DNA of 19,054 bases from an uncultured Clostridium sp. (lineage in GTDB: Bacteria > Bacillota > Clostridia > Lachnospirales > Lachnospiraceae): NCBI GenBank assembly GCA_900543885.1, contig UQTA01000059.1, forward strand, positions 1-19,054. The letters are read 5' to 3'. Shown here piece by piece: positions 1 through 7,996 of this stretch. A program made the translations under genes and the position numbers. How positions within the stretch are numbered: position 1 is the first letter of the stretch; each line of letters begins with the position of its first letter. The notes under the pieces are model-generated. The model ran no database searches. It was not told where the DNA came from and saw nothing but the letters and a program-made list of their open reading frames with translations.

Positions 1-1040
1 GCCCTTGGATGACCATGGCCATTATCAATCAGGCCATCACTTCCCACCATAACGCCAGTATCTGCAAATGCCAGGCGGATATCCTTTTCATCCATAACAT
101 AGCATACAGTCAGGCACTCCGGGAAATCACGGCGCATTTCTGCAAAGGTCTCTGCCGTACATCTCTGGCCTTTGTATTTTCCTTCCGTCAGCTGACAGGC
201 GCTGTAATCACAGTGATAGCGCTCCAGCCATCCATCATCATAAGTAGTTGCACCGATTCTGGTGGAAAACGCAAAATATGGATAGCAGTCACAGGCTATA
301 TCAATGCCATTCATACGGTAGCCATCTACCTGACGCAGCAGCTGTTTCATCTGTCCGAAACCGCCCATGCTTCCTATATGGGACACCTGAACCGGAATGT
401 TGTATAATTTTCCCGCCTCGGCTACTTCTGCTACTGCTCCAAACACCCTGTCTTCGTCATCTCTTACATGAGCGGAGATCAGACGGTGTTCCTTCTCACA
501 GCAGGAAGCTGTATCCAGAAACTCCTCACGGCCTGTTCCCGGAACATAACGCAGTCCATAGGAAATTCCCACACAGCCTGCTTCAAGGGCTTTTTCAAGC
601 CCTTTTTTCATATGCTTCTGCTGCTCTTTTGTAACAGGTGCATATTTATCCATGGCACCTGCTGTTTCTCTGAAATACTGATGACCGGCAAAAAGCATTA
701 CATTTACCGGTGCTCCGTCTTTTTCCACCATATCCAGATATTTTACCGGATCATATACATTGATACCACAGTTGCCTCCTACTGCTGTGGTCACACCCAT
801 ACGCAGCATAGCATCAAAGATACAGAATTCGATCTTTCCGTCCTTTACCGGATCTTCATGCATATGAATGTCGATAAAACCAGGAGCCACTACTTTCCCT
901 TTTGCGTCAATGACCTGATCTGCTTCTGGCTCATCTTCTGTTACGGCTGTTACTTTCCCATTCTCCAGCACCAGGTTTAAATATGCCTGCACCTGATTGG
1001 CCGGATCAACAAGATAGCCGTTTTTGATCAGCGTTTTCAC
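1..1040 (-). CDS. N-acyl-D-amino-acid deacylase (D-aminoacylase) family amidohydrolase, 3' end outside window
   Basis: Zinc-dependent amidohydrolase predicted to remove the acyl group from N-acyl-D-amino acids in the cytosol. I translated this frame by hand: 346 codons are open to the left edge, so the C-terminus is missing. The start is GTG at 1040, because AGAGGG lies 8 nt upstream and the nearby in-line ATG (1048) hits TGA after three codons. Visible family marks are the N-terminal small beta-domain, GFIDIHMHEDP with the HxH metal pair (H59, H61), GGNCG with C91 (the Cys typical of D-aminoacylases), GISYGLRYVPG, SAHVRDDED, VQVSHIG, DCYPY and VGSDG. It lies 28 nt downstream of a D-cysteine desulfhydrase-like gene in the same orientation, so the pair fits release and then breakdown of a D-amino acid. 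Another N-acyl substrate, or a dihydroorotase/hydantoinase-like activity, cannot be excluded. The family call is firm; the substrate is inferred. Confidence 0.85.
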   Translation of the reverse strand, partial: MKTLIKNGYLVDPANQVQAYLNLVLENGKVTAVTEDEPEADQVIDAKGKVVAPGFIDIHMHEDPVKDGKIEFCIFDAMLRMGVTTAVGGNCGINVYDPVKYLDMVEKDGAPVNVMLFAGHQYFRETAGAMDKYAPVTKEQQKHMKKGLEKALEAGCVGISYGLRYVPGTGREEFLDTASCCEKEHRLISAHVRDDEDRVFGAVAEVAEAGKLYNIPVQVSHIGSMGGFGQMKQLLRQVDGYRMNGIDIACDCYPYFAFSTRIGATTYDDGWLERYHCDYSACQLTEGKYKGQRCTAETFAEMRRDFPECLTVCYVMDEKDIRLAFADTGVMVGSDGLIDNGHGHPR

Positions 1041-1068
1041 TTTTTCATCCCTCTTTCCAAAAACATTA

Positions 1069-2124
1069 TCAGTACAGCTTACCTAAGATCTCCCGCTCAG
1101 CAAACAAAGCAGTTGCCCCGCCGGTATGCCAGAACACTACATTGCTTCCCTGCGGCACTTTTCCACTTCTTACATAGTCGATCAGACCTGCAAGTGCCTT
1201 TCCTGTGTATACAGGATCCACAAACAGTCCTTCTGTACGGGCTAACAGGCGGATTGCTTCGCTTGCTGCCTCATTTGGCTGCTCATAGCCTGGTGCGTAA
1301 TAACCGGTATCCATATGAAGGTCTTCGCTGCGGTCTACTTTTTCCGGGCTCTTTACCAGTGCCAGCACATCATTTGCCAGTTGTTCTACTTTACATAAGT
1401 ATTTCTCATCTTTCTGGCTTACTGTGACGGAAATGATCGTCGTATCACTTTGAGCCATCTTTCTTCCGGCCGCCAGGCCAGCCATGGTGCCGCCGGTTCC
1501 TGTTGCGTGGAAAATATAATCCACCTTCAGGTTCATCGCCTGAACCTGCTTTTCAAACTCTACATAGCCGCTTGCAAAGCCAACAGAACCTACAATACTT
1601 GCTCCGCCCATTGGGATATCATAGCATGGATGTCCTGACTCATTTAATTCCTTTGCTCTTGCTGCACCCATTTCAAAGGAACGTGCCTCTGCGTCATCTT
1701 CTGTTTCCCCTGGAAGAATGTCGACAATATGCAGCTCAACATCCAAAATCTTGTCTAAAAGCAGGTTGGCCCTCACATCTGCATCATCCGGTTCTACCAC
1801 TGCAGTCAGGTAAAGAATCGGCTTGATCCCGCATCTGCGGCAGGCTGCTGCTGTTTCCATGGCGTGGTTGGACTGAGTCGCGCCATAGGTAATAGCATAT
1901 TCGCAACCTTTTGCCTTTGCCTCTCCTAAAAGATATTCCAGTTTGCGGACCTTATTTCCCCCAAACAGGTTCATGCCTGTAAAATCATCTCTCTTGATAA
2001 ACAGATTAACACCCAGTTCTTTTGACAGACGATCCAGACGGTAAAATGGAGTCGGGAAAAATCCCAGCTGCTCTTTCGGCAGTGCCTGTAAAAGACCATC
2101 TGCCTGTTCCAGTATCTGTGACAT
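1069..2124 (-). CDS. D-cysteine desulfhydrase / ACC deaminase family PLP enzyme
   Basis: Fold-type II PLP enzyme, predicted to convert D-cysteine (or a similar D-amino acid) to pyruvate, sulfide and ammonia. With the chosen start the protein is 351 aa, close to the family's usual 330-350. GGNKVRKLEYLL carries the PLP-binding lysine (K58). GATQSNHAMETAA carries the Q-S-N-H active-site segment, and HATGTGGTMAGL is the glycine-rich phosphate-binding loop. The open frame extends 17 codons upstream to 2175, but GGAGAGGAG lies 7 nt before the internal ATG at 2124 and only 1 nt from the ATG at 2130, so 2124 is the better start. The extra 5' codons run into the promoter. It is the first gene of a pair with the deacylase downstream. 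ACC deaminase and D-cysteine desulfhydrase share this fold. The D-Cys reading is favoured by family resemblance and context but is not proven. Confidence 0.85.
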   Translation of the reverse strand: MSQILEQADGLLQALPKEQLGFFPTPFYRLDRLSKELGVNLFIKRDDFTGMNLFGGNKVRKLEYLLGEAKAKGCEYAITYGATQSNHAMETAAACRRCGIKPILYLTAVVEPDDADVRANLLLDKILDVELHIVDILPGETEDDAEARSFEMGAARAKELNESGHPCYDIPMGGASIVGSVGFASGYVEFEKQVQAMNLKVDYIFHATGTGGTMAGLAAGRKMAQSDTTIISVTVSQKDEKYLCKVEQLANDVLALVKSPEKVDRSEDLHMDTGYYAPGYEQPNEAASEAIRLLARTEGLFVDPVYTGKALAGLIDYVRSGKVPQGSNVVFWHTGGATALFAEREILGKLY

Positions 2125-2184
2125 GATCATTCTCCTCTCCGCATTTACCCCTAAGTTTAATAGGTAAATGTTCATTTTTCTATC

Positions 2185-2217
2185 ACTATAGCACTTTTGT
2201 ATTCATTTGTATACAAA
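2185..2217 (-). promoter_or_regulatory. Promoter with GntR-type palindromic operator for the D-amino-acid genes
   Basis: On the minus strand a -10-like TATAGT lies at 2190-2185. Seventeen bases upstream, the -35 position overlaps the perfect 12-bp palindrome TTTGTATACAAA (2206-2217). A second GTATAC core lies further upstream at 2261-2266. TTGTATACAA is a known operator style of FCD/FadR-subfamily GntR repressors. No GntR gene is in the window, so the regulator is unidentified. The -35 itself is weak. Confidence 0.5.
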
Positions 2218-2290
2218 AAAAATGCAGAAGCTATAGAAAAATGTTACAGTTCACTTTTTTGTATACGCTGTATTTTTCCACAGTTTCTGC
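2215..2290 (-). terminator. Rho-independent terminator after the lipoprotein gene (end of the queA-rluF-ligA-metA operon)
   Basis: Read on the minus strand, GCAGAA (2290-2285) pairs with TTCTGC (2229-2224). Inner pairing segments are GGAAAAAT with ATTTTTCT and CAG with CTG. Eight T residues follow (2222-2215). The stem is long and imperfect. The T-tract shares bases with the GTATAC palindrome of the next promoter. Confidence 0.6.
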
Positions 2291-2296
2291 ATCTGC

Positions 2297-3139
2297 TTAT
2301 TCAATTACTGGCATCCAATCCAGTTTTACATAATTTTCTGTATAAGAGTCTATAACAGACATGGCTGTATCTTCATCCACCGGTTCATCATTTGATACAT
2401 CCCAGTCATCATCCGTTGACATAAACCACGGATTCTGTTCATCTTCCCCTGCGTCAAAAATAACCGACTGAACTACATTCAGCTGTGTGCCATTTACTAC
2501 ATAATAAAGCCAGCCTGAATTAGCTGCACCATTGGAAGCTTCATTGGCAATAATAACAGCACCTGCTTCATCTTCAACCAGATAGTAGCGGTTTCTGCTC
2601 TCGCTTTCAAAGATCTGCACTGCCTTTCCGTTTACCAGTGTATAAGCATCAAAGATAATACGGTTTGCAAGCGCATCATTATCCATCTCTCCAATGAGCA
2701 GTTCTTCTTTTCCATCCTGATCCAGATCATACAAATAATATCCCACTTCATTTGCTGCATTGCCAATATCATTTAAATCTACTACAATACCGCTTAAATT
2801 TTCCTCAAAAGCCTGATCCAGTTCCCATTTTTCCTGAATCATGTTCTGATATTTGCCCAGAATTTCCTGATATGCCTCTGGAAGAGAGTCTTCTGCCTCT
2901 TCCTTTTGTGCTTTCTCAGCTTCTGTTGTTTCTTCCTGGGAAGTCTCTTCTTCTGTCTGTTCCTTTGAAGTCTCTTCTTTGGTAGTTTCCGTATCGATTT
3001 TGATCTCAGTCTGGGCTGCTTCTTTTGTTGTTTCAACTGCTGCGGTTTCTGTGGCTGCTGCTTCCTGCTTTCCATGGCTGCATCCTGCCATTCCAACTGC
3101 TGCTGCCAGTACCATTGCTGTTAATAATTGTTTTTTCAT
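2297..3139 (-). CDS. Predicted lipoprotein with acidic Thr/Glu-rich linker and DxDxDG motif
   Basis: Secreted lipid-anchored protein of unknown function, 280 aa from the preferred start. The longer frame begins at 3181, but the ATG at 3139 gives a textbook lipoprotein signal (MKKQLL, hydrophobic core, MAGC lipobox with the lipidated Cys at residue 20) and has AAGGCGAG upstream, so I use it. A low-complexity Glu/Thr/Lys linker of about 65 residues follows, probably spanning the cell wall. The C-terminal globular part contains YDLDQDGKEELLIGE, an EF-hand/dockerin-like acidic loop common in extracellular Clostridia proteins, and an acidic stretch rich in D/W near the end. It starts 47 nt after metA and is followed by the operon terminator, so it is probably the last cotranscribed gene. 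A TATAAT lies at 3172-3167, without a convincing -35. Calcium binding is inference. Confidence 0.8.
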   Translation of the reverse strand: MKKQLLTAMVLAAAVGMAGCSHGKQEAAATETAAVETTKEAAQTEIKIDTETTKEETSKEQTEEETSQEETTEAEKAQKEEAEDSLPEAYQEILGKYQNMIQEKWELDQAFEENLSGIVVDLNDIGNAANEVGYYLYDLDQDGKEELLIGEMDNDALANRIIFDAYTLVNGKAVQIFESESRNRYYLVEDEAGAVIIANEASNGAANSGWLYYVVNGTQLNVVQSVIFDAGEDEQNPWFMSTDDDWDVSNDEPVDEDTAMSVIDSYTENYVKLDWMPVIE

Positions 3140-3186
3140 CTGTCTCGCCTTACTGCTGTAAAATATATTATATGGCATCACTTATA

Positions 3187-4104
3187 TTATTCCCCGTCAT
3201 CCAACAGATATGGGGTCATCTGGTAAACGTAGAAATTCAGCCAGTTTGTATATAAAGTGTTGGATGTATTTCTCCACGTAAGTTCCGGTACAGAAAACGG
3301 ATCATTATCCTCATAATAATTGACCGGAAGAGATGGGTTCAGCCCTTTATTCAGATCTCTGTGATATTCATTATTTAAAGTCATTCGGTCATATTCCGGA
3401 TGTCCCTGGACAAAGATCTGCTTTCCATCCCGGCTCATTACCAGAAAGATCCCGGCTTCTTTGGATTCTGCCAGAATAACCAGTTCCGGATGCTTTTCAA
3501 TATCCTCTCTGCGTACCTCTGTATAGCGTGAATGAGGTGCCAGGAATGTATCGTTAAAGCTTCTCACTAACGGAACCTTCCGGTCTAATACTCTGTGGTT
3601 ATAAATACCGGAAAGCTTCTCTTCTCTCTTATATTTCGGGATGCCATAATGGTAATACAAGCCCGCCTGTGCTCCCCAGCAGATATGCATGGTAGATGTA
3701 ACATGGGTTTTGCTCCACTCCATGATACCGGACAACTCTTCCCAGTAATTTACCTCTTCAAACTCCATATTTTCTACCGGAGCACCGGTAATGATCATTC
3801 CATCAAATTTTTTCCGCTTAATGCTGTCAAAAGAAACATAAAACTTGTTCAGATGACTGGCAGATGTGTTTTTAGACACATGGGTAGACAACATCAGAAA
3901 CGTACAGTCCACCTGCAGCGGTGTATTTGACAGTGCCCGCAGCAGCTGTGTCTCTGTATCTTCCTTTAAAGGCATGAGATTTAAGATCAGGATCTCCAGC
4001 GGGCGGATATCCTGACTCATAGCTCTGTCTTCATCCATAATAAATATATTTTCTGATTCCAGGATCGCCCTTGCAGGCAGATCCTTCTGTACTTTAATCG
4101 GCAT
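3187..4104 (-). CDS. metA: Homoserine O-acetyltransferase (MetA/MetAA family)
   Basis: Acylates the hydroxyl of L-homoserine, the first committed step of methionine synthesis. The 305 aa match the usual MetA length and the start MPIKVQKDLP is the family's own N-terminus. Catalytic marks are all present: the nucleophile C142 in HICWGAQAGLYYHYG, H235 and E237 in GHPEYD, and K47 in LNLMPLKEDTE. Residue 111, in TGAPVE, is glutamate. In this family Glu111 goes with acetyl-CoA and Gly111 (as in E. coli) with succinyl-CoA, so O-acetylhomoserine is the predicted product despite the common 'succinyltransferase' name. The start codon is one base past the ligA stop (TGA-T-ATG), implying translational coupling. 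No SAM or T-box riboswitch is seen directly in front, because the gene is internal to an operon. Identity is certain; acyl-donor preference is inferred from one residue. Confidence 0.96.
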   Translation of the reverse strand: MPIKVQKDLPARAILESENIFIMDEDRAMSQDIRPLEILILNLMPLKEDTETQLLRALSNTPLQVDCTFLMLSTHVSKNTSASHLNKFYVSFDSIKRKKFDGMIITGAPVENMEFEEVNYWEELSGIMEWSKTHVTSTMHICWGAQAGLYYHYGIPKYKREEKLSGIYNHRVLDRKVPLVRSFNDTFLAPHSRYTEVRREDIEKHPELVILAESKEAGIFLVMSRDGKQIFVQGHPEYDRMTLNNEYHRDLNKGLNPSLPVNYYEDNDPFSVPELTWRNTSNTLYTNWLNFYVYQMTPYLLDDGE

Positions 4105-4105
4105 A

Positions 4106-6082
4106 TCAGCCTTCCCCCTCTTCCTTCTCCTGAAGCAGCTTCAGGAAATCTTCTTCCGAAAGGATCGGAATTCCCAGTTCTTTTGCTTTTTTATTCTTGG
4201 AAGAACTGGATTGTGTATCATTATTGATCAGATAAGTGGTTTTGGAAGTAACCGAACCGGTTGCTTTTCCTCCCTTACTTTCGATCAGTGCCTGTAATTC
4301 CTTCCTGTTTGCAAAATGCTCTACAGAACCGGTGATCACAAAGGTCATTCCCGCAAAAGCAGTCCCGTTTTCCTCTGCCTGCTCTTTTTCTATATGAAGC
4401 TCTCCAAGTAAGTGGTCTAACACTTCATTATTCTTTGCAGAAGCAAAATAGTCCACCCAAGCCTGGGCAAGTACCCCGCCGATGCCGTCTACTGCTGTCA
4501 GTTCTTCTCCATCACAGGTACGCATCTTCTCCAGATCATAGTTAAAATGACGGCAGAGCATTTTCGCGTTTGCAAGGCCAATTCCTGCAATTCCCAGGCC
4601 ATAGATCAGTCTTGGAAGTGTAGTATGGGAAGCAGTTTTAATAGAGCTGATCAGATTATCATAGGATTTCTGACCAAAACCTTCCATCTGGGTGATCGCT
4701 TCTTTATGAACCGATAAATGAAAGATATCTGCATATTCGTGGATAAAACCGGCACCGATGAATTTCTCCAGAGTCGCCTCTGATAATCCGTCTATATTCA
4801 AGGCATCACGGCTTACAAACAAGGTAAAGCTTTTTATCTTTTTCGCCTGACAGTCTGGATTGGTACAATATAAGCTCTTTACGTCATTGGTCTGACGGAT
4901 TTCTGTAGCGCCGCCGCATACTGGACAGATCTTTGGAATATCCTTTACACCGCTGCGTGTCAGATTATCTGCAATCTGGGGAATGATCATATTTGCCTTG
5001 TATACCGTGATCTTATCCCCCACTCCCAGTTCCAGTCCTTCCATAATGCTGATATTATGGACACTTGCACGGCTGACTGTGGTTCCTTCCAATTCAACCG
5101 GTTCAAAAACAGCCACAGGATTGATCAAACCGGTTCGGGACGGGCTCCATTCAATATAAGAAAGCGTCGTTTCCCGGATCTCATCCTGCCATTTAAAGGC
5201 AATGGAATTTCTTGGAAATTTCGCTGTGCGTCCCAGGGAATCTCCATAGGCAATGTCATCATATAAGAGCACCAGCCCATCAGAGGGAATATCATTATGC
5301 TCGATCTGCCCTGCAAACCAGGCAACCTTATCCGGCAGATTAGCAGCTGTCACTTCTTCATGGTGTACTACCTCAAATCCCTGATTTTTAAGCCATAAAA
5401 ACTGCTCTTTTCTGGAATTTTTAAAATCAACGCCTTCTGCCTTTACAAGAGCAAATGCCTCAAAATGGACATTTCGTTCTGCTGTGATCTTGCTGTTTAA
5501 CTGGCGGACGGAGCCGCTGCACAAATTTCGTGGATTTTTATACTTGGCATCTGCATCTCCGATTTCTTCGTTGATGCGTTCAAAATCTGTATAGGTAATA
5601 ACTGCTTCCCCGCGTAAGATCAGCTGGCCCTTATAAGCGATCGTCAATGGAATATTGGAAAATGCCCTTGCATTTGGGGTAATGACTTCTCCAATTTCCC
5701 CGTTTCCTCTGGTAACAGCCTTGGCCAGTGTCCCATTTTCATAAGTAAGGACCACTGTAAGGCCATCCATCTTCCAGGATAAAAGGCCTTTCTGGCTCCC
5801 CAGCCACTGCTGCAGGTCTTCTACACTTTTTGTCTTATCAAGAGACAGCATCGGTTCTTCGTGTGTCTCTTTTGGAAGCTCGCTAAGTACCTGATAACCT
5901 ACCTGCTGAGTGGGGCTTCCTGACAGGATAATACCCGTCTTGGCCTCCAAAGCAGACAGTTCATCATACAGCTTATCATATTCAAAGTTGCTCATGATCT
6001 CCCGGCTTTCCTGGTAATAGGCCTTTGAAGCCTCCCGAAGCCGTGGGATCAGTTCTTTCATTCTCTGGATCTCTGTTTCCAT
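4106..6082 (-). CDS. ligA: NAD-dependent DNA ligase LigA, divergent in the adenylation pocket
   Basis: Seals nicks in duplex DNA using NAD+. At 658 aa it has the full LigA layout: Ia-type helix region (about 1-60), nucleotidyltransferase domain with KMDG (K104 is the predicted AMP-lysine, D106), RGNGEIGE (about 125-132), RGEAVI (E159), KNPRNLCSGSVRQL, SDGLVLL, and AFKW (K297). An OB fold follows with RTGLINPVAVFEPV and ASVHN. The zinc finger uses C386, C389, C406 and C411, then helix-hairpin-helix repeats (GFGQKS, GIAGIG, VDGIGG) and a C-terminal BRCT domain (about 580-655). Two residues differ from the E. coli-type pattern: the Glu two before the catalytic Lys (E113) is S102, and the DGVVIK lysine (K290) is L273. 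It overlaps the end of rluF by 25 nt and abuts metA. It may be a lineage-specific LigA form or a second copy; activity is likely but not shown. Confidence 0.93.
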   Translation of the reverse strand: METEIQRMKELIPRLREASKAYYQESREIMSNFEYDKLYDELSALEAKTGIILSGSPTQQVGYQVLSELPKETHEEPMLSLDKTKSVEDLQQWLGSQKGLLSWKMDGLTVVLTYENGTLAKAVTRGNGEIGEVITPNARAFSNIPLTIAYKGQLILRGEAVITYTDFERINEEIGDADAKYKNPRNLCSGSVRQLNSKITAERNVHFEAFALVKAEGVDFKNSRKEQFLWLKNQGFEVVHHEEVTAANLPDKVAWFAGQIEHNDIPSDGLVLLYDDIAYGDSLGRTAKFPRNSIAFKWQDEIRETTLSYIEWSPSRTGLINPVAVFEPVELEGTTVSRASVHNISIMEGLELGVGDKITVYKANMIIPQIADNLTRSGVKDIPKICPVCGGATEIRQTNDVKSLYCTNPDCQAKKIKSFTLFVSRDALNIDGLSEATLEKFIGAGFIHEYADIFHLSVHKEAITQMEGFGQKSYDNLISSIKTASHTTLPRLIYGLGIAGIGLANAKMLCRHFNYDLEKMRTCDGEELTAVDGIGGVLAQAWVDYFASAKNNEVLDHLLGELHIEKEQAEENGTAFAGMTFVITGSVEHFANRKELQALIESKGGKATGSVTSKTTYLINNDTQSSSSKNKKAKELGIPILSEEDFLKLLQEKEEGEG

Positions 6083-6894
6083 TTATTCACCTGATCTTCT
6101 TTTTTAGGGTTGAAAGCCACATATCGTCTTCCTCTTCTGTCTGTCTCAGACAGACTTGTGGAGCCTTCCAACAATTTTATAAGTCGTTTGTATTCTTCCC
6201 CTGTGACCTTACGATATTCTCCTGTTTTTAAACCTCCTAACTGGATGTTCATAATACGCACTCTGCGAAGAAGATGCACCCGGTAACCGCAGGCCTGGCA
6301 CATCCGGCGGATCTGCCGGTTCAGCCCCTGAGTCAGAATAATAGAAAAACGGCGTTCTCCCTGTTTGCGTACTTTACAGGGAAGAGTTTTTCTCTCTAAT
6401 TCTTCCAGCCATACACCTTCTGACATCTGTTTCATAAACTCATCTGTCAGAACCTTATCAACCGTAACAATATACTCTTTTTCATGTGCATTGGTGCTGC
6501 GCATGATCTTATTGACCAGGTCTCCCTGATTGGTCATAAGGATCAGTCCCTCAGACTCCTTATCCAGGCGGCCGATCGGGTAAATACGTTCCGGGTATGA
6601 AAGCATATCTACTATGTTTTCTGCCCGGTCTTTATCCGAAGTAGTACAGACGATTCCTCTTGGCTTATTTACCGCAAGAAGAACCGGGCGGGGAGGTTTT
6701 GCTTCTCCCCGCCCTCCGTCTGTATTTCCTACTGGCTTTCCATCACATATCACTTTCTGGCCATCTTCCACCCGCTGACCCATCTGGGCTGTTTTACCGT
6801 CAACCAGTACTTTTCCTTCCTCGATCAACCGGTCTGCTTCCCGCCTGGAACACACTCCCATGCGGCTAAGCCATTTATTCAGACGCTCTTCCAT
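6058..6894 (-). CDS. rluF: 23S rRNA pseudouridine synthase RluF-type
   Basis: Isomerises a uridine in 23S rRNA (U2604 in the E. coli RluF). The order is an N-terminal S4 RNA-binding domain (about 1-60, RLNKWLSRMGVCSRREADRL) followed by the RsuA/RluB/E/F catalytic domain. The latter shows NKPRGIV, the catalytic motif GRLDKESEGLILMTN with D111, GDLVNKIMRS, HEKEYIVTVD, and QGLNRQIRRMC. A run-together similarity to RluF continues through RIMNIQLGGL and GEYRKVT. Length is 278 aa (E. coli RluF about 290). A basic tail of about 40 residues after the catalytic domain is not conserved. The gene lies 8 nt downstream of queA, and its last 25 nt overlap the start of ligA. RluB-type specificity is the main alternative; the resemblance to RluF is the closer one by eye. 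Confidence 0.9.
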   Translation of the reverse strand: MEERLNKWLSRMGVCSRREADRLIEEGKVLVDGKTAQMGQRVEDGQKVICDGKPVGNTDGGRGEAKPPRPVLLAVNKPRGIVCTTSDKDRAENIVDMLSYPERIYPIGRLDKESEGLILMTNQGDLVNKIMRSTNAHEKEYIVTVDKVLTDEFMKQMSEGVWLEELERKTLPCKVRKQGERRFSIILTQGLNRQIRRMCQACGYRVHLLRRVRIMNIQLGGLKTGEYRKVTGEEYKRLIKLLEGSTSLSETDRRGRRYVAFNPKKEDQVNKWKQRSRE

Positions 6895-6902
6895 TTCGCT
6901 TC

Positions 6903-7955
6903 CTACGCTTTCTTTACAGGCTGTGGGTCATCAGCAATAAACATAGCATCACCAAATGAGAAAAATCTGTATTTTTCTCTGATCGCCTCATTATATGCTG
7001 CTAAAATATTCTCTCTTCCCGCCAGGGCACTGACTAACATCACCAGTGTAGATTCCGGCAAATGGAAATTTGTGATCAGTGCATCTAATACCTTAAACTT
7101 ATATCCCGGATAGATAAAAATATCTGTCCAGCCTGTTTTTGCCTGTAAAATACCATCCTCAGTAGAAGCTGACTCTACGGTACGGCAGCTGGTAGTTCCC
7201 ACGCAGATCACACGGCCGCCTGCCGCTTTTGTATCATTGACCTTTTTGGCTTCTGCCTCTTCTACTACATAGAATTCAGAATGCATATGGTGATCCAGAA
7301 CATTTTCCACCTTTACAGGGCGGAAAGTTCCAAGGCCTACATGCAGCGTAACATGGGCGATCTTTACTCCCATATCTTCGATCTGTTTCAACAGTTCTTT
7401 TGTAAAATGCAGTCCTGCCGTAGGTGCTGCTGCAGAGCCTTCATGAACCGCATAAACCGTCTGATAACGGTTTTTATCCTTTAACTGGTGTGTAATGTAT
7501 GGAGGCAGCGGCATCTGTCCTAAACGATCTAATATTTCCTCAAAAATCCCCTCATAAGAGAACTGGATCAGTCTGTTTCCATCATCTACTGTTTCAATAA
7601 CGGTTCCTGTAAGAATACCATCACCAAAGTCAATCACTGTCCCCGGTTTTGCTTTCTTGCCCGGCTTTACCAGTGTTTCCCAGATATCATTTTCACGGCG
7701 TTTTAATAAAAGAACCTCGATCTTTGCTCCTGTATCTTTCTTTACACCAAACAATCTGGCCGGAATGACCTTGGTATCATTGATCACAAGGCAGTCTCCT
7801 GGTCTTAAATACTCTACAATATCTTTAAAAATCCTGTGCTGCGTTTTTCCTGTTTTCTTATCCAGTACTAAAAGTCTGGAAGAAGAACGATCCTCTAACG
7901 GGTCCTGAGCGATCAGTTCCTGTGGCAGATCAAAATAAAAATCTTTTACATCCAT
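6903..7955 (-). CDS. queA: S-adenosylmethionine:tRNA ribosyltransferase-isomerase QueA
   Basis: Transfers the ribosyl moiety of SAM to preQ1 in the wobble position of GUN-anticodon tRNAs, giving epoxyqueuosine. The 350 aa match the family. MDVKDFYFDLPQELIAQDP is the typical N-terminus, followed by the conserved NDTKVIPARLFG, LPPYI, YQTVYA, the AAPTAGLHFT motif, HVTLHVGLGTFRPV, VGTTSCRTVES and TNFHLPESTLVMLVSAL. AAGGAAG lies 8 nt before the ATG. It follows the anchored protein gene by about 41 nt and precedes rluF by 8 nt. No tgt gene follows directly, although queA-tgt pairing is common elsewhere. Identity is secure. Confidence 0.97.
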   Translation of the reverse strand: MDVKDFYFDLPQELIAQDPLEDRSSSRLLVLDKKTGKTQHRIFKDIVEYLRPGDCLVINDTKVIPARLFGVKKDTGAKIEVLLLKRRENDIWETLVKPGKKAKPGTVIDFGDGILTGTVIETVDDGNRLIQFSYEGIFEEILDRLGQMPLPPYITHQLKDKNRYQTVYAVHEGSAAAPTAGLHFTKELLKQIEDMGVKIAHVTLHVGLGTFRPVKVENVLDHHMHSEFYVVEEAEAKKVNDTKAAGGRVICVGTTSCRTVESASTEDGILQAKTGWTDIFIYPGYKFKVLDALITNFHLPESTLVMLVSALAGRENILAAYNEAIREKYRFFSFGDAMFIADDPQPVKKA

Positions 7956-7996
7956 TTTTGTTACTTCCTTTTTCTATTACTTTCTTAGTTTTCATC

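Noticed and set aside
9..980. Plus-strand open frames of 128-170 codons over the first kilobase
   Set aside because: They are antisense to a minus-strand frame with clear D-aminoacylase motifs; they have no ribosome sites and show Cys/His/Ser-rich non-protein-like composition.
2124..2175. Upstream 17-codon extension of the desulfhydrase frame (start at 2175)
   Set aside because: No ribosome site precedes it, it overlaps the promoter region, and a strong SD fits the internal ATG at 2124.
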